Shown here piece by piece: positions 8,687 to 16,592 of a DNA stretch of 64,000 nucleotides. Location of the stretch: the NCBI GenBank assembly GCA_018433975.1, contig JAHDQE010000007.1:1-64000 (forward strand). Direction: 5' to 3'. Position 1 is the stretch's first letter, and every line of letters starts with the position of its first letter. A program made the translations under genes and the position numbers. The notes under the pieces are model-generated. The model saw only the letters and a program-made list of their open reading frames with translations, made no database searches and had not been told where the DNA came from. Source of the DNA: Ornatilinea sp. (GTDB taxonomy: Bacteria > Chloroflexota > Anaerolineae > Anaerolineales > Anaerolineaceae).

Positions 8687-9718
8687 TTAAATTGCATTGG
8701 AAGTTTCCCATTTTCTTTGAAGACGCCGGCTCTTCAACCTGCTCCACTTCACCTGTGCCAGGGGAGTGTAGGTCAACTGGCGGCACACTTCTGCGATCCT
8801 TTCCGACGATTTCCCCCCATTTTGTAATGGCAAAAGCTTTTTCAGGACCTCCTGATCCAGATAAGAATGGACCTCTTTACCCAGTGCCAGGCCGGTGAAG
8901 ACAACCGAAGAGGTCTGCGCAATCAGCACGTCACAATTGGCGATCATGTGATGTGCGTTGCCTTCGGTATAGATCGGCGCATCCGGGAAATATTTACGGA
9001 TTTCCCGGAGGGCCCGCTGCGCATTTTCATTGGGATGGAGTTTAAAAATAATATCCCGCCCTGCGGCGATTTGCCTCACCTGTTGAAGAAAACGGTCCCT
9101 GTCGTCCCATTTTAAGGTCTCCCGGATGCTGGAGGTTGCCGCCAAAACATACCCCCGATGGGGAAAATCGTTATTTTCATATTGGGCAGCATGATCGTAA
9201 TTGGGGATGCCGGTCACCACGATTTTATCGGGGTTGACTCCCTTACGGGCAAACAAATCCCGGTAACCTTCAGAAGCCACGCAAAAAACATCGTACGCGT
9301 TGGAAAGGCCGGTTGCTGCTGTGTTTGCCACAAAACGGGGGAATCCCAGGTTCCGCACCAGGAAATATGAAAAATTCTCGCTTTCGGTCATCCCCTCCTG
9401 AACCAGCATCAGGCGCTTACCGCGAATATTGTTTTGGACGATGAGGTCCGTACAGGTAACCACCGTGTCATAATTGCGCTGTCTGCCGCCAGGGTCAACC
9501 GGCAGCTTTTCTTTTCGAAGATAATCTTCCGTTGCCCGGCGGTGTCGTCCCCCTAAAATAGAAAAGTCGGTTAATCCGGCTTTGGCCGCCAACCCGATCA
9601 CCCCATCCGCATAAAAGGGGGTGAAATAACAATTAAACGGCTCCAAATGCACTGAAATTTTGTGCATCATGGTAGTCTGGTTCAGTGACCCGCAAACAAA
9701 AAGGATATTCGCCGTCAT
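8687..9718 (-). CDS. GT-B-fold glycosyltransferase / glycerophosphotransferase-like protein
   Basis: A protein of 343 residues with a two-Rossmann layout. The N-terminal domain starts ANILFVCGSLNQTTMMHKI. The C-terminal domain contains VLAATSSIRETLKWDDRDRF, IIFKLHPNENA and CDVLIAQTSSVVFTGLALGKEV. The K-L-H-P motif followed by a D-x-x-I-x-x-T/S-S-S-x-x-x-x-x-x-x-x-L-G-K/R segment is shared by CDP-glycerol glycerophosphotransferases, capsule polysaccharide transferases and UDP-GlcNAc 2-epimerase-like enzymes. It most likely acts in surface polysaccharide synthesis. It starts 22 nt after the PHP gene ends, on the same strand, so the two are probably one operon. Exact donor and acceptor are unknown. 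Confidence 0.7.
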   Translation of the reverse strand: MTANILFVCGSLNQTTMMHKISVHLEPFNCYFTPFYADGVIGLAAKAGLTDFSILGGRHRRATEDYLRKEKLPVDPGGRQRNYDTVVTCTDLIVQNNIRGKRLMLVQEGMTESENFSYFLVRNLGFPRFVANTAATGLSNAYDVFCVASEGYRDLFARKGVNPDKIVVTGIPNYDHAAQYENNDFPHRGYVLAATSSIRETLKWDDRDRFLQQVRQIAAGRDIIFKLHPNENAQRALREIRKYFPDAPIYTEGNAHHMIANCDVLIAQTSSVVFTGLALGKEVHSYLDQEVLKKLLPLQNGGKSSERIAEVCRQLTYTPLAQVKWSRLKSRRLQRKWETSNAI

Positions 9719-9740
9719 GAATTAACCCAAACGGTGCGGG

Positions 9741-10514
9741 TTATCGCGTCTGCATGCCGATATAATAATGCATCACCCGCGTCAGGCGAGTATACGTCAG
9801 AGGGGCCTCGGGGTTCTTGCTATAAACCACCCATCCCAATTTCCGCAGCAAATAACGCGGCAGATAACTGCGAATCACCCCCAAGCCATCCAATCCTTTA
9901 CCTTTCCGCACCCGGGTAGTCTTCCGTTCCAGCGCAGTGCGCAGCTCGGCCGCGGTCCGGCCTTCAAATTCGGTGGCCCCCTGACCGATCGTTTTCAATA
10001 CATGCGCATCACTGTTCCCCACCTGAGCGAGGGGCAGCGCCTGAGCCCTGGTTTCAACCACCGGATTACGGCGGGTATAAACCAGCCCGCCGTTAAAAGT
10101 TTCAATGCCGACCAGAACTCGTTTAACACCGGGCTGTTTGAGAGCCTCTTGAATGGTATGAAAACGCAGGCTGCTGGTCCCTTTAGCCATCGGGTGCGCT
10201 GCAATCCCCAGACCGCCCTGTTCACCGATCAAACGAACGGTTTCAACTAAAGAAAGGCCGGCCGGAATGGAGTGGTCGATGAATAAAGCTAAAAGATGGC
10301 CATCGGCCGTCGAGATTTCACTACCGGGGATCACCTCAATTCCATAGGCCGGTGCCAGGTCCATCGCCTCACGAATGCCATCCATCGAATTGTGATCCGT
10401 AATCGCAATCACATCCAGATCGGTATATTTTGCCACATGTTTCAACACCGCTGAAACCGAACAGGTACCATCATGGCTGTGAATTGTATGAATGTGAAGG
10501 TCTGCAAATCCCAT
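9741..10514 (-). CDS. PHP-domain phosphoesterase
   Basis: A protein of 257 residues with all PHP metal-binding motifs in order: ADLHIHTIHSHDG (residues about 4-16), IAITDHNSMDG (about 36-46), IPGSEIST (about 61-68), GGLGIAAHP (about 94-102), GIETFNG and GNSDAH (about 168-173). The family hydrolyses phosphoesters with two or three bound metal ions. Stand-alone forms include histidinol phosphatase, 3',5'-nucleotide phosphatases such as RNase AM/YciV, and uncharacterised enzymes. Downstream linkage to the glycosyltransferase-like gene might point to removal of a phosphate in envelope polysaccharide handling, but this is inference. The C-terminal tail after residue 210 is basic and may touch membrane or nucleic acid. 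Confidence 0.88.
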   Translation of the reverse strand: MGFADLHIHTIHSHDGTCSVSAVLKHVAKYTDLDVIAITDHNSMDGIREAMDLAPAYGIEVIPGSEISTADGHLLALFIDHSIPAGLSLVETVRLIGEQGGLGIAAHPMAKGTSSLRFHTIQEALKQPGVKRVLVGIETFNGGLVYTRRNPVVETRAQALPLAQVGNSDAHVLKTIGQGATEFEGRTAAELRTALERKTTRVRKGKGLDGLGVIRSYLPRYLLRKLGWVVYSKNPEAPLTYTRLTRVMHYYIGMQTR

Positions 10515-10684
10515 AAATCATCCTTGAATAAGTTTTTAAAGTCGAATTATCAACCTCACTGTAACAAAAGATTTTTAAAGGCGGTTTAACGATTGATAAA
10601 ACTTTCGTTTCGATTTATGTGGATTTGTTAAGGGAGATGAAGAATTGAATAACGCTGCGCCAGAACCTCTATCGGATCGTCCAC

Positions 10685-10716
10685 AAAAAGTACTCCCGTT
10701 TGGGGAGCACTTTTTT
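10685..10716 (-). terminator. Intrinsic terminator after the CPBP gene
   Basis: Stem AAAAAGT-a-CTCCC (10685-10697) pairs with GGGAG-c-ACTTTTTT (10703-10716) with one internal mismatch and a 5-nt loop. On the minus strand it follows the CPBP gene stop by 50 nt and ends in TTTTTG. Confidence 0.75.
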
Positions 10717-10766
10717 ATAGAGTTCGGAACGGTTATCTACCTGAAGTCAGACCGGCCTCTTTCGAT

Positions 10767-11492
10767 CTACAAAGCCAGCAAAAAGAGTCCGAAAAAGATA
10801 ATAACATCCTGCAGAAAATGGATTAACCAGGCCCAAAACATGCCTCTGGTCTCAACAATTGACTTCGATAACAGCCAACCCAAAAAGCCTGCCATGAGCG
10901 CGCCCAAAATACCACCCGGCACCCCGAAATAGTGTGGGATGCCAAACAACAAAGCAGATCCAATGTGAATTACGGAAACGGGTACCAATCCATAGAGTGC
11001 AGTCGCCAGACTGAGCCGGGTAATGGATTCCTCGGTAAACGAATTCATCACGGCCAGGACCAGAACAAACGGCAGATACCGCACATGCTCATTCGCTATG
11101 CTCTGCCCCCTGATAACGTTCAGATAAATGAAAATTCCTGTTATGAGAGAAACAATAACCGCAAAGTTGATCCCCACAGTTTTCCATGTATCACTCGGCT
11201 TAATTCCCAGCCACTTAACCGGTTCTGAAGGTGCGCTGATATCTCCGAGTTGATAGAATCTTTTTGCGTTTTTGGGAGTCAGGAAATAAGTCAGGGCCAG
11301 CACCAGCACAGCGATCACCAGCGTTACAAATTGATAGTTAAGTTTGCTGTCCACAAAAGCGTTCCCGACAATGGATGTTTTGAAAATAGAAGCAGCAGCC
11401 TCTGGAGCCAACGCCCCAAAGTAAAGCAAACTCAAAGTAGCAAGCACAATAAACGGCAAAGCCAACAAGGATAATTTAGAAGCAGATTTCAA
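10767..11492 (-). CDS. CPBP family intramembrane protease-like protein
   Basis: A protein of 241 residues with about seven hydrophobic segments. The conserved CPBP (Abi/CAAX protease and bacteriocin processing) motifs are present: EESITR at about 154-159 (E-E-x-x-x-R), FGIPHYFG (F-x-x-x-H) and HFLQDVI (H-x-x-x-D) near the C-terminus. These residues form the metal-free glutamate-type intramembrane protease site. The substrate is unknown. Translation starts at a TTG (11490-11492) preceded by AAGGAG at seven bases, which is why the TTG is chosen. It is a single gene with its own terminator. A second CPBP gene lies at 55.2 kb. Confidence 0.85.
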   Translation of the reverse strand: MKSASKLSLLALPFIVLATLSLLYFGALAPEAAASIFKTSIVGNAFVDSKLNYQFVTLVIAVLVLALTYFLTPKNAKRFYQLGDISAPSEPVKWLGIKPSDTWKTVGINFAVIVSLITGIFIYLNVIRGQSIANEHVRYLPFVLVLAVMNSFTEESITRLSLATALYGLVPVSVIHIGSALLFGIPHYFGVPGGILGALMAGFLGWLLSKSIVETRGMFWAWLIHFLQDVIIFFGLFLLAL

Positions 11493-12126
11493 TTTGATAC
11501 TCCTTGAAAAGATGAATTCCAGACCTTTATAAAAGCCAATCTATCCACTCTGAACCAATGGTCCCACCCCGATAAGAACAACACAGAAAACTCAGTACAA
11601 AACGGTTTCGGCAATCTCATCCCAGTACAGGAGTAATAAACTTGCGGAGAACAGCATCCGTGATGTAATAAATTTCTTGGTCCAACAGGCCTTCTGGCTC
11701 AATGATCTCTTGTTGAGCCAGACCCTTCCGCCTAAACCTGGCAGGTCCTCAGAAAATCCGGCTTGGATCGGCACAGAGGTGACGAACGGATCTGTCAAAT
11801 ACCTTTTTGAGATCATCACCAAATATTGAGTTGGGGAATAAAAACCCAGGAAAGCGTGTTTGAAGGAATCTATAAAACCCCTTTCACGTTAATTTACGGG
11901 TTACATGTAATATAAGTGCTTGTTTCATATCTTCACAAGAAAAAGTATCAGGTTTTACCCTAATTCCTATGAAATTTTTCCTGAACCGCATCTGCGAGCA
12001 GCCATTCAACACCGGGCGCAACACAGCCAACGCTTGATAGTCCGGTGATAAACATATCCCAATGTTAACAATCCCTTAAAATGCGCTTCATCTATTTCGC
12101 TTACCATTAAAGGGGAGGAATTCACC
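11493..12126. other. 634-bp intergenic region with one inverted repeat
   Basis: No gene is convincing here. A minus-strand frame of 76 codons (11592-11822) lacks a ribosome site and any familiar motif. The only clear structure is a perfect 9-bp inverted repeat, CTGGCTCAA (11694-11702) and TTGAGCCAG (11713-11721), without a T-run. The right end carries the ribosome site GGGGAGG for the solute-binding operon. Confidence 0.5.
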
Positions 12127-13338
12127 TTGATGTATACGCCGAAAACAAATTGGATTCTGTTCACTTTTTTTGGGTTGGCAGTTGTTGGAATTTTTGTAGC
12201 CGCCTTACTCGTTCCATCCTTCCGGGCCGTTGCTTATGCCCCGCTGAGAGAACTGATCTTTCCTCCACCGGCCCCAATCCAACTATCCGTGCTGTATTCA
12301 ACCGAGAAAGAAGCCTGGCTGAACGAAGTCGTCGCTGGCTTCGAATCCAGCGGGATAAGGGTGGATGGGCATCCTGTGCAGGTCGAGCTCGAAAAAATGG
12401 GCTCCTGGGAGATCAACAATGCCGTCATAGACGGCACCAGACAACCGGTCATCGTAAGCCCGGCCAGTTCGCTTCAGATTGCCGCCCTCCAGGACGCATC
12501 CACCGCTCAGTTTGGACAGAGCCTCGTCAACCCTGCAGATACTACTTCCTGCCGCCCCGTGGTGACCACGCCGCTGGTACTGGTAGCCTGGAAAGAACGG
12601 GCGGATGTGTTGTGGGGCCACCAGCCGGGGGAAGCGCTCTGGAAAGACCTGCATGACGCCCTGGTTGACCCAAGCGGTTGGGCAGCCTATAACAATCCGG
12701 ATTGGGGATACATAAAGTTTGGACATACCGACCCCCTGAAATCGAACAGCGGCTTCATGTCCATTCTGTTGATGACTTACGGCTATTTCGATAAGACCAG
12801 CGGCCTGACGGCCTCCGATATTTTGACCGACAGCGGGTACCGGCAGTGGTTCCTGGAAACGGAAGCCAGTATCGGCCAGTTTGAATACAGCACCGGACCG
12901 CTGATGCAAAAAATGGTGGCCTATGGCCCCAGCACCTTTGACATGATCACCGTGTACGAAGCCACCGCTATCGAACAGGCCGAAAATGCCCTGGGCCGTT
13001 ACGGAGAACTGCGCGTATATTACCCTCCCGCCTTGCTGTGGAGCGACCATCCTTTCTGTGTGCTCAATGCGGATTGGGTCTCGCCCGAGCAGGCCAAAGC
13101 CGCCCGGTTGTTTATGGATTACCTTACCGGCCGGCCCGCGCAGGAACTGGCGCTGCTTAAATACGGCTTCCGGCCCGTGGACGAATCCATCCAACTTGAA
13201 CAAACCGGCTCCCCCTTTGCACGCTATGCCGACAACGGCTTTATTGCGGATTTATCGAACCGGCCCGAAGTAGAGATCCCCGCAGGGAATGTGCTCAACA
13301 TCCTGCGCGAGTTCTGGTCAAGAAATGTGACGCGCTGA
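12127..13338 (+). CDS. Extracellular solute-binding-like protein, membrane-anchored
   Basis: A protein of 403 residues. The ribosome site GGGGAGG (12112-12118) is eight bases before a TTG at 12127 and eleven before an ATG at 12130; either may be used. One N-terminal transmembrane helix (ILFTFFGLAVVGIFVAALLV) anchors it outside. The rest is a type 2 periplasmic-binding fold: SVLYSTEKEAWLNEVVAGFE, VIVSPASSLQ, GWAAYNNPDWGYIKFGHTDP, and YPPALLWSDHPFCVL, a pattern shared with oxyanion or sugar binding proteins. It has no ABC permease or ATPase neighbours, so it is probably a sensor or scaffold and not an importer. It is paralogous to the N-terminal two thirds of the next gene. Confidence 0.82.
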   Translation: MMYTPKTNWILFTFFGLAVVGIFVAALLVPSFRAVAYAPLRELIFPPPAPIQLSVLYSTEKEAWLNEVVAGFESSGIRVDGHPVQVELEKMGSWEINNAVIDGTRQPVIVSPASSLQIAALQDASTAQFGQSLVNPADTTSCRPVVTTPLVLVAWKERADVLWGHQPGEALWKDLHDALVDPSGWAAYNNPDWGYIKFGHTDPLKSNSGFMSILLMTYGYFDKTSGLTASDILTDSGYRQWFLETEASIGQFEYSTGPLMQKMVAYGPSTFDMITVYEATAIEQAENALGRYGELRVYYPPALLWSDHPFCVLNADWVSPEQAKAARLFMDYLTGRPAQELALLKYGFRPVDESIQLEQTGSPFARYADNGFIADLSNRPEVEIPAGNVLNILREFWSRNVTR

Positions 13339-13363
13339 ATCGGTTACCGAAGCGAGGAAAACA

Positions 13364-15040
13364 ATGAAATTCAGAATTCAAATTCTTTTATCTCTTACAA
13401 TAATCACTTCCCTTCTCTTAAGTTCCTGTGGGCAGATCACAAAACTGGTACCCAAAGGAACCATTACCGTCAGCATTGTTTATGGTTCAGAAAAGAGAGA
13501 GTGGCTGGAACCCCTGGTGGAAGAATTTAACGCTTCCAGAAACAAGACGGCCGAAGGTCAGGTGATCGTCGTGGAAGCCGAACCCATGGGGTCGATTGAA
13601 TCCGTACGCGGGATTATCGACGGGACCCTGCAGCCCACAGTGTGGAGCCCGGCTTCGTCTGTTTATATTCCGGTGGCGAATTCCGAATGGCGAAAGAGCC
13701 ATTCCGGTGATCTGGTTACCGGCACACCTAAAGACCTGGTGCTCAGTCCGGTGGTGATTGCCATGTGGCAGCCAATGGCTCAAGCACTGGGTTGGCCGGA
13801 AAATGAGATCGGATGGGCAGAAATTGCCGCCCTGGCGACCTCCCAAGAGGGTTGGAGCGCTTACGGTCACCCCGAATGGGGACGCTTCCAATTCGGTCAC
13901 ACTCATCCTGCTTACAGCAACAGTGGGATTGTATCGATTATTGCGGAAGCTTACGCCGGTGCCGGTAAACAGCGCGGCCTCACACAGGACGACCTGCAAA
14001 CGCCGGAGATCATCGAGTTTATGGCGGCAGTTGAAAAAAGCGTCATCCACTACGGTACCAGTACCGGTTTCTTTGCCGAGCGCATGTTTGAACGCGGCCC
14101 ATCTTATCTAAGTGCGGCTGTGCTTTATGAGAACCTGATCGTGGCACAGGAAAGCAAACGGTTGAGCGGGGAATCTTCGCAGATCCCGGTTGTGGCAATC
14201 TACCCGAAAGAGGGCACTTTCTGGTCCAACCATCCCTACGCCGTACTGAACGCGCCTTGGGTCACCCCCGAGCAAAAAGAAGCGGCGGAAGCTTTCGAAG
14301 CCTACTTACTGGATACGCCGCAGCAGTTGAAATCGCTTGAATTGGGTTTCCGGCCGGCCGACCCATCCATCCCGCTGGCCTCTCCTCTGGATGCCCGCCA
14401 TGGTATGGATACCCATCAGCCCAAGACCATTCTGGAAGTTCCCAGCGCGGCGGTAATCGACGGTATCCAGACTCTGTGGCACGAAACCAAAAAACCGGTT
14501 GACCTGATCGTTGTGATGGACATCTCGGGCAGCATGAGGGGGGATAAGATCACTACTGCGCGCGCCAGCCTTATGCAGTTTGTAGAGAAGCTCGACAACC
14601 GCGACCGGCTGCAAATCATCCTGTTCAGCACGGATATTTCCACGTTAACGCCGCTTACCCCTCTGGGCGAAAAACGCCAGCAGGTGCTGGACAGCGTTGC
14701 CGGAATCTTTGAACAGGGAGATACCCGGCTGTATGACGCGACGCTGACCGCCTACCAGACCCTGCTTGAAAATGGTGACCCGGACCACATCCGTTCAATT
14801 GTGGTTTTGACCGATGGACAGGACACCCTTTCCTCTTACGCATTGGATGAGGTCATGAATCAGATCAACGCCTCATCCAGCGAAGGCGGCAACGCCATCA
14901 AAGTTTTTACGATTGCCTTTGGCGATAATGCCGATAAAGACATCTTGATCCGGCTTGCCGAACCGACCGGAGGCAAGCAATATGACAGTTCACCCGAAAA
15001 CATTCAAAAAATCTACGATGAAATCGCAACATTCTTCTAA
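13364..15040 (+). CDS. Lipoprotein: solute-binding domain fused to von Willebrand A domain
   Basis: A protein of 558 residues. It has a lipoprotein signal (IILLSLTIITSLLLSSC-type lipobox, LSSC). Residues about 35-340 are a solute-binding fold clearly paralogous to the upstream protein: the segments YGSEKREWL, IIDGTLQPTVWSPASS, GWSAYGHPEWGRFQFGHTHP and WSNHPYAVLNAPW line up with it. Residues about 375-558 are a VWA domain with the metal-ion-dependent adhesion site D-I-S-G-S-M, a downstream Thr (DTRLYDAT) and the VVLTDGQDTLS strand. VWA domains bind partner proteins through Mg2+. It lies 25 nt after the first gene and 3 nt before the next one. It is probably an outer-face complex of unknown purpose. 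Confidence 0.88.
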   Translation: MKFRIQILLSLTIITSLLLSSCGQITKLVPKGTITVSIVYGSEKREWLEPLVEEFNASRNKTAEGQVIVVEAEPMGSIESVRGIIDGTLQPTVWSPASSVYIPVANSEWRKSHSGDLVTGTPKDLVLSPVVIAMWQPMAQALGWPENEIGWAEIAALATSQEGWSAYGHPEWGRFQFGHTHPAYSNSGIVSIIAEAYAGAGKQRGLTQDDLQTPEIIEFMAAVEKSVIHYGTSTGFFAERMFERGPSYLSAAVLYENLIVAQESKRLSGESSQIPVVAIYPKEGTFWSNHPYAVLNAPWVTPEQKEAAEAFEAYLLDTPQQLKSLELGFRPADPSIPLASPLDARHGMDTHQPKTILEVPSAAVIDGIQTLWHETKKPVDLIVVMDISGSMRGDKITTARASLMQFVEKLDNRDRLQIILFSTDISTLTPLTPLGEKRQQVLDSVAGIFEQGDTRLYDATLTAYQTLLENGDPDHIRSIVVLTDGQDTLSSYALDEVMNQINASSSEGGNAIKVFTIAFGDNADKDILIRLAEPTGGKQYDSSPENIQKIYDEIATFF

Positions 15041-15043
15041 ACT

Positions 15044-15775
15044 ATGAACCGCTCTCCGATCCTCACCGCACTTTTTCATCCGATCAACCTTGCTATGCTG
15101 GCATTAATCGTTATCTCCGGGTTGTGTTCTGCCTGGTGGTTGGCCCCCATCGGTCTTTTATTCTGGCTGGTGATGGTGATCGGTATCGCCCGCGACCCCG
15201 GCCTGCAAATGACCTTCACGCGCCAGAACCGGCAGCCGTTGGCGCAGCGTTTCCAGGTCCGTTTCGACCGGCTGGACCGGGCGCGTATTTCTATTTTTAA
15301 CGCGATGGGCCAGACCGGCCCGCAGCTTCGGCACGCGGTCGAACCGGTTCAGGACGGGCTGGAAGACCTGGTAGAACACTGCTACCATCTCAGTCTGCGC
15401 ATGTCGGCATTGGACAATCACTTTGCCGTTCAACGGCTTTCCAATGATTTTGATAAAGAAATTGAACAAATAAAGCACAAGCTAACCCAGGATATTGACC
15501 CTGAAACAAAACACGAGTTTGAGCAAACCATCCAATCCATGCAAGCCCGTCAAAAGCAATTAAAGGACCTGGCCGCCATTCTCAACCGCTTTGAAGCTCA
15601 GCTCACCAGGATCAATAATGTGGTGGACGGCATCGTTACCGGCGTAATCAGCTTAAAAGGCCGGAAACCGGAACAGCTTAATGAAAAAATAGCGCCGTTG
15701 TTGAATATGATTCAAACAGAAAAAGAGGAACTTAATCAATTCGACGAGGACATCCAGCAGTTCTCAATCGTTTAA
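15044..15775 (+). CDS. Membrane protein with long coiled coil
   Basis: A protein of 243 residues. Two transmembrane helices occupy residues about 12-50 (LAMLALIVISGLCSAWWLAPIG and LLFWLVMVIGIA). From about 115 to the end the protein is helical and charged, with heptad-like runs (KEIEQIKHKLTQDIDPETKHEFEQTIQSM and a later EKEELNQFDEDIQQF) that predict a cytoplasmic coiled coil. It starts 3 nt after the VWA lipoprotein, so the two are translationally linked. Similar trios of binding protein, VWA protein and coiled-coil protein occur near toxic-anion-resistance-type genes in other bacteria; that parallel is inferred from layout only. No enzymatic motif. Confidence 0.7.
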   Translation: MNRSPILTALFHPINLAMLALIVISGLCSAWWLAPIGLLFWLVMVIGIARDPGLQMTFTRQNRQPLAQRFQVRFDRLDRARISIFNAMGQTGPQLRHAVEPVQDGLEDLVEHCYHLSLRMSALDNHFAVQRLSNDFDKEIEQIKHKLTQDIDPETKHEFEQTIQSMQARQKQLKDLAAILNRFEAQLTRINNVVDGIVTGVISLKGRKPEQLNEKIAPLLNMIQTEKEELNQFDEDIQQFSIV

Positions 15776-15805
15776 AAAACGAAGTCCATCTCGTAAAATC
15801 AGATC

Positions 15806-15855
15806 TTGACAAAGTAAGATTTACACTGTATATTTACACTGTAAATATACAGTGT
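15806..15855 (+). promoter_or_regulatory. Sigma-70 promoter with a perfect palindromic operator
   Basis: TTGACA (15806-15811), a 17-bp spacer and TATATT (15829-15834) form a near-consensus promoter. Over it lies a perfect inverted repeat: ACACTGTATATTTAC (15823-15837), spacer ACT, and GTAAATATACAGTGT (15841-15855). The left arm covers the -10 element. It is 26 nt upstream of the TetR-type gene and is almost certainly its own operator, repressing the whole operon to 18838. Confidence 0.85.
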
Positions 15856-15880
15856 TTATTTCGAGACGAGGATTTACAGA

Positions 15881-16573
15881 ATGTCACGCAGACCGAATAG
15901 AAGAAGTACAACCTCCAATTTACGCGAACGGATCATCGCAGCCGCCTGGGAACAAATCGCCTGGGAAGGCGCTCCCGCGCTTTCGTTACGGGCAATTGCT
16001 CGTTCATTACATATCACTGCGCCGGCCATCTACAATTATTTCCCCGACCGCGACGCACTGGTAACCGCCCTCATCATTGAAGCTTACCAATCTTTTGGCG
16101 ACCACCAGCTTGAAGCCCGGGACATGTTTCCGGTTGAGGACCTGAATAACCGGTTCATGGCAATCGGCCTGGCCTACCGCACCTGGGCAATCACCTATCC
16201 CCAGCGATACCAGTTGATCTTCGGCACGCCCATACCGGGTTACTCTGCGCCCTTTGAAGAAGTCTTTCCTTCGGCAACCCGCTCACTCAGCGCGCTGGTG
16301 AGTGTGATGGAAGCTTACCGGCAGGCCGGAAGACTGCACGCGGAAAATTTTCCGGAGGTGCGCCAGGATTTCGAATTTGACTTTGAGAGCTGGAAAAAGC
16401 ACGGCGGACAGGCAGACCTGCTCAGTCTGTCCGTATCGATATTAATCTGGGCCCGTGTGCACGGCCTGGTTTCCCTTGAGATCGCCGGGAACATTCCACC
16501 TTACGGCGCTAATGGCGGCGCATTATACCGCTACGAACTGGAAAGCATTAAACATCAATTTACTCAACCCTGA
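15881..16573 (+). CDS. TetR/AcrR family transcriptional regulator
   Basis: A protein of 230 residues. Residues about 14-60 form the TetR helix-turn-helix (RERIIAAAWEQIAWEGAPALSLRAIARSLHITAPAIYNYF), with the usual L-x-x-I-A and Y-x-Y/H-F ends. The C-terminal 150 residues are the all-helical ligand-binding dimer domain of the WHG/TetR_C_13 type (YRTWAITYPQRYQLIFGTPIPGYSAP). It represses in the ligand-free state. The perfect 15-bp palindrome over the upstream promoter is the expected binding site. The ligand is unknown, but control of a flavoprotein and an epimerase-type oxidoreductase suggests a reactive or xenobiotic organic compound. Confidence 0.92.
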   Translation: MSRRPNRRSTTSNLRERIIAAAWEQIAWEGAPALSLRAIARSLHITAPAIYNYFPDRDALVTALIIEAYQSFGDHQLEARDMFPVEDLNNRFMAIGLAYRTWAITYPQRYQLIFGTPIPGYSAPFEEVFPSATRSLSALVSVMEAYRQAGRLHAENFPEVRQDFEFDFESWKKHGGQADLLSLSVSILIWARVHGLVSLEIAGNIPPYGANGGALYRYELESIKHQFTQP

Positions 16574-16592
16574 TTGAACGGAAAACAAACTC

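Noticed and set aside
11592..11822. 76-codon minus-strand frame
   Set aside because: No ribosome site, no motif, unlikely composition; treated as non-coding.
12298..13203. 301-codon minus-strand frame
   Set aside because: Lies fully inside the solute-binding gene, whose protein has clear motifs and a ribosome site.
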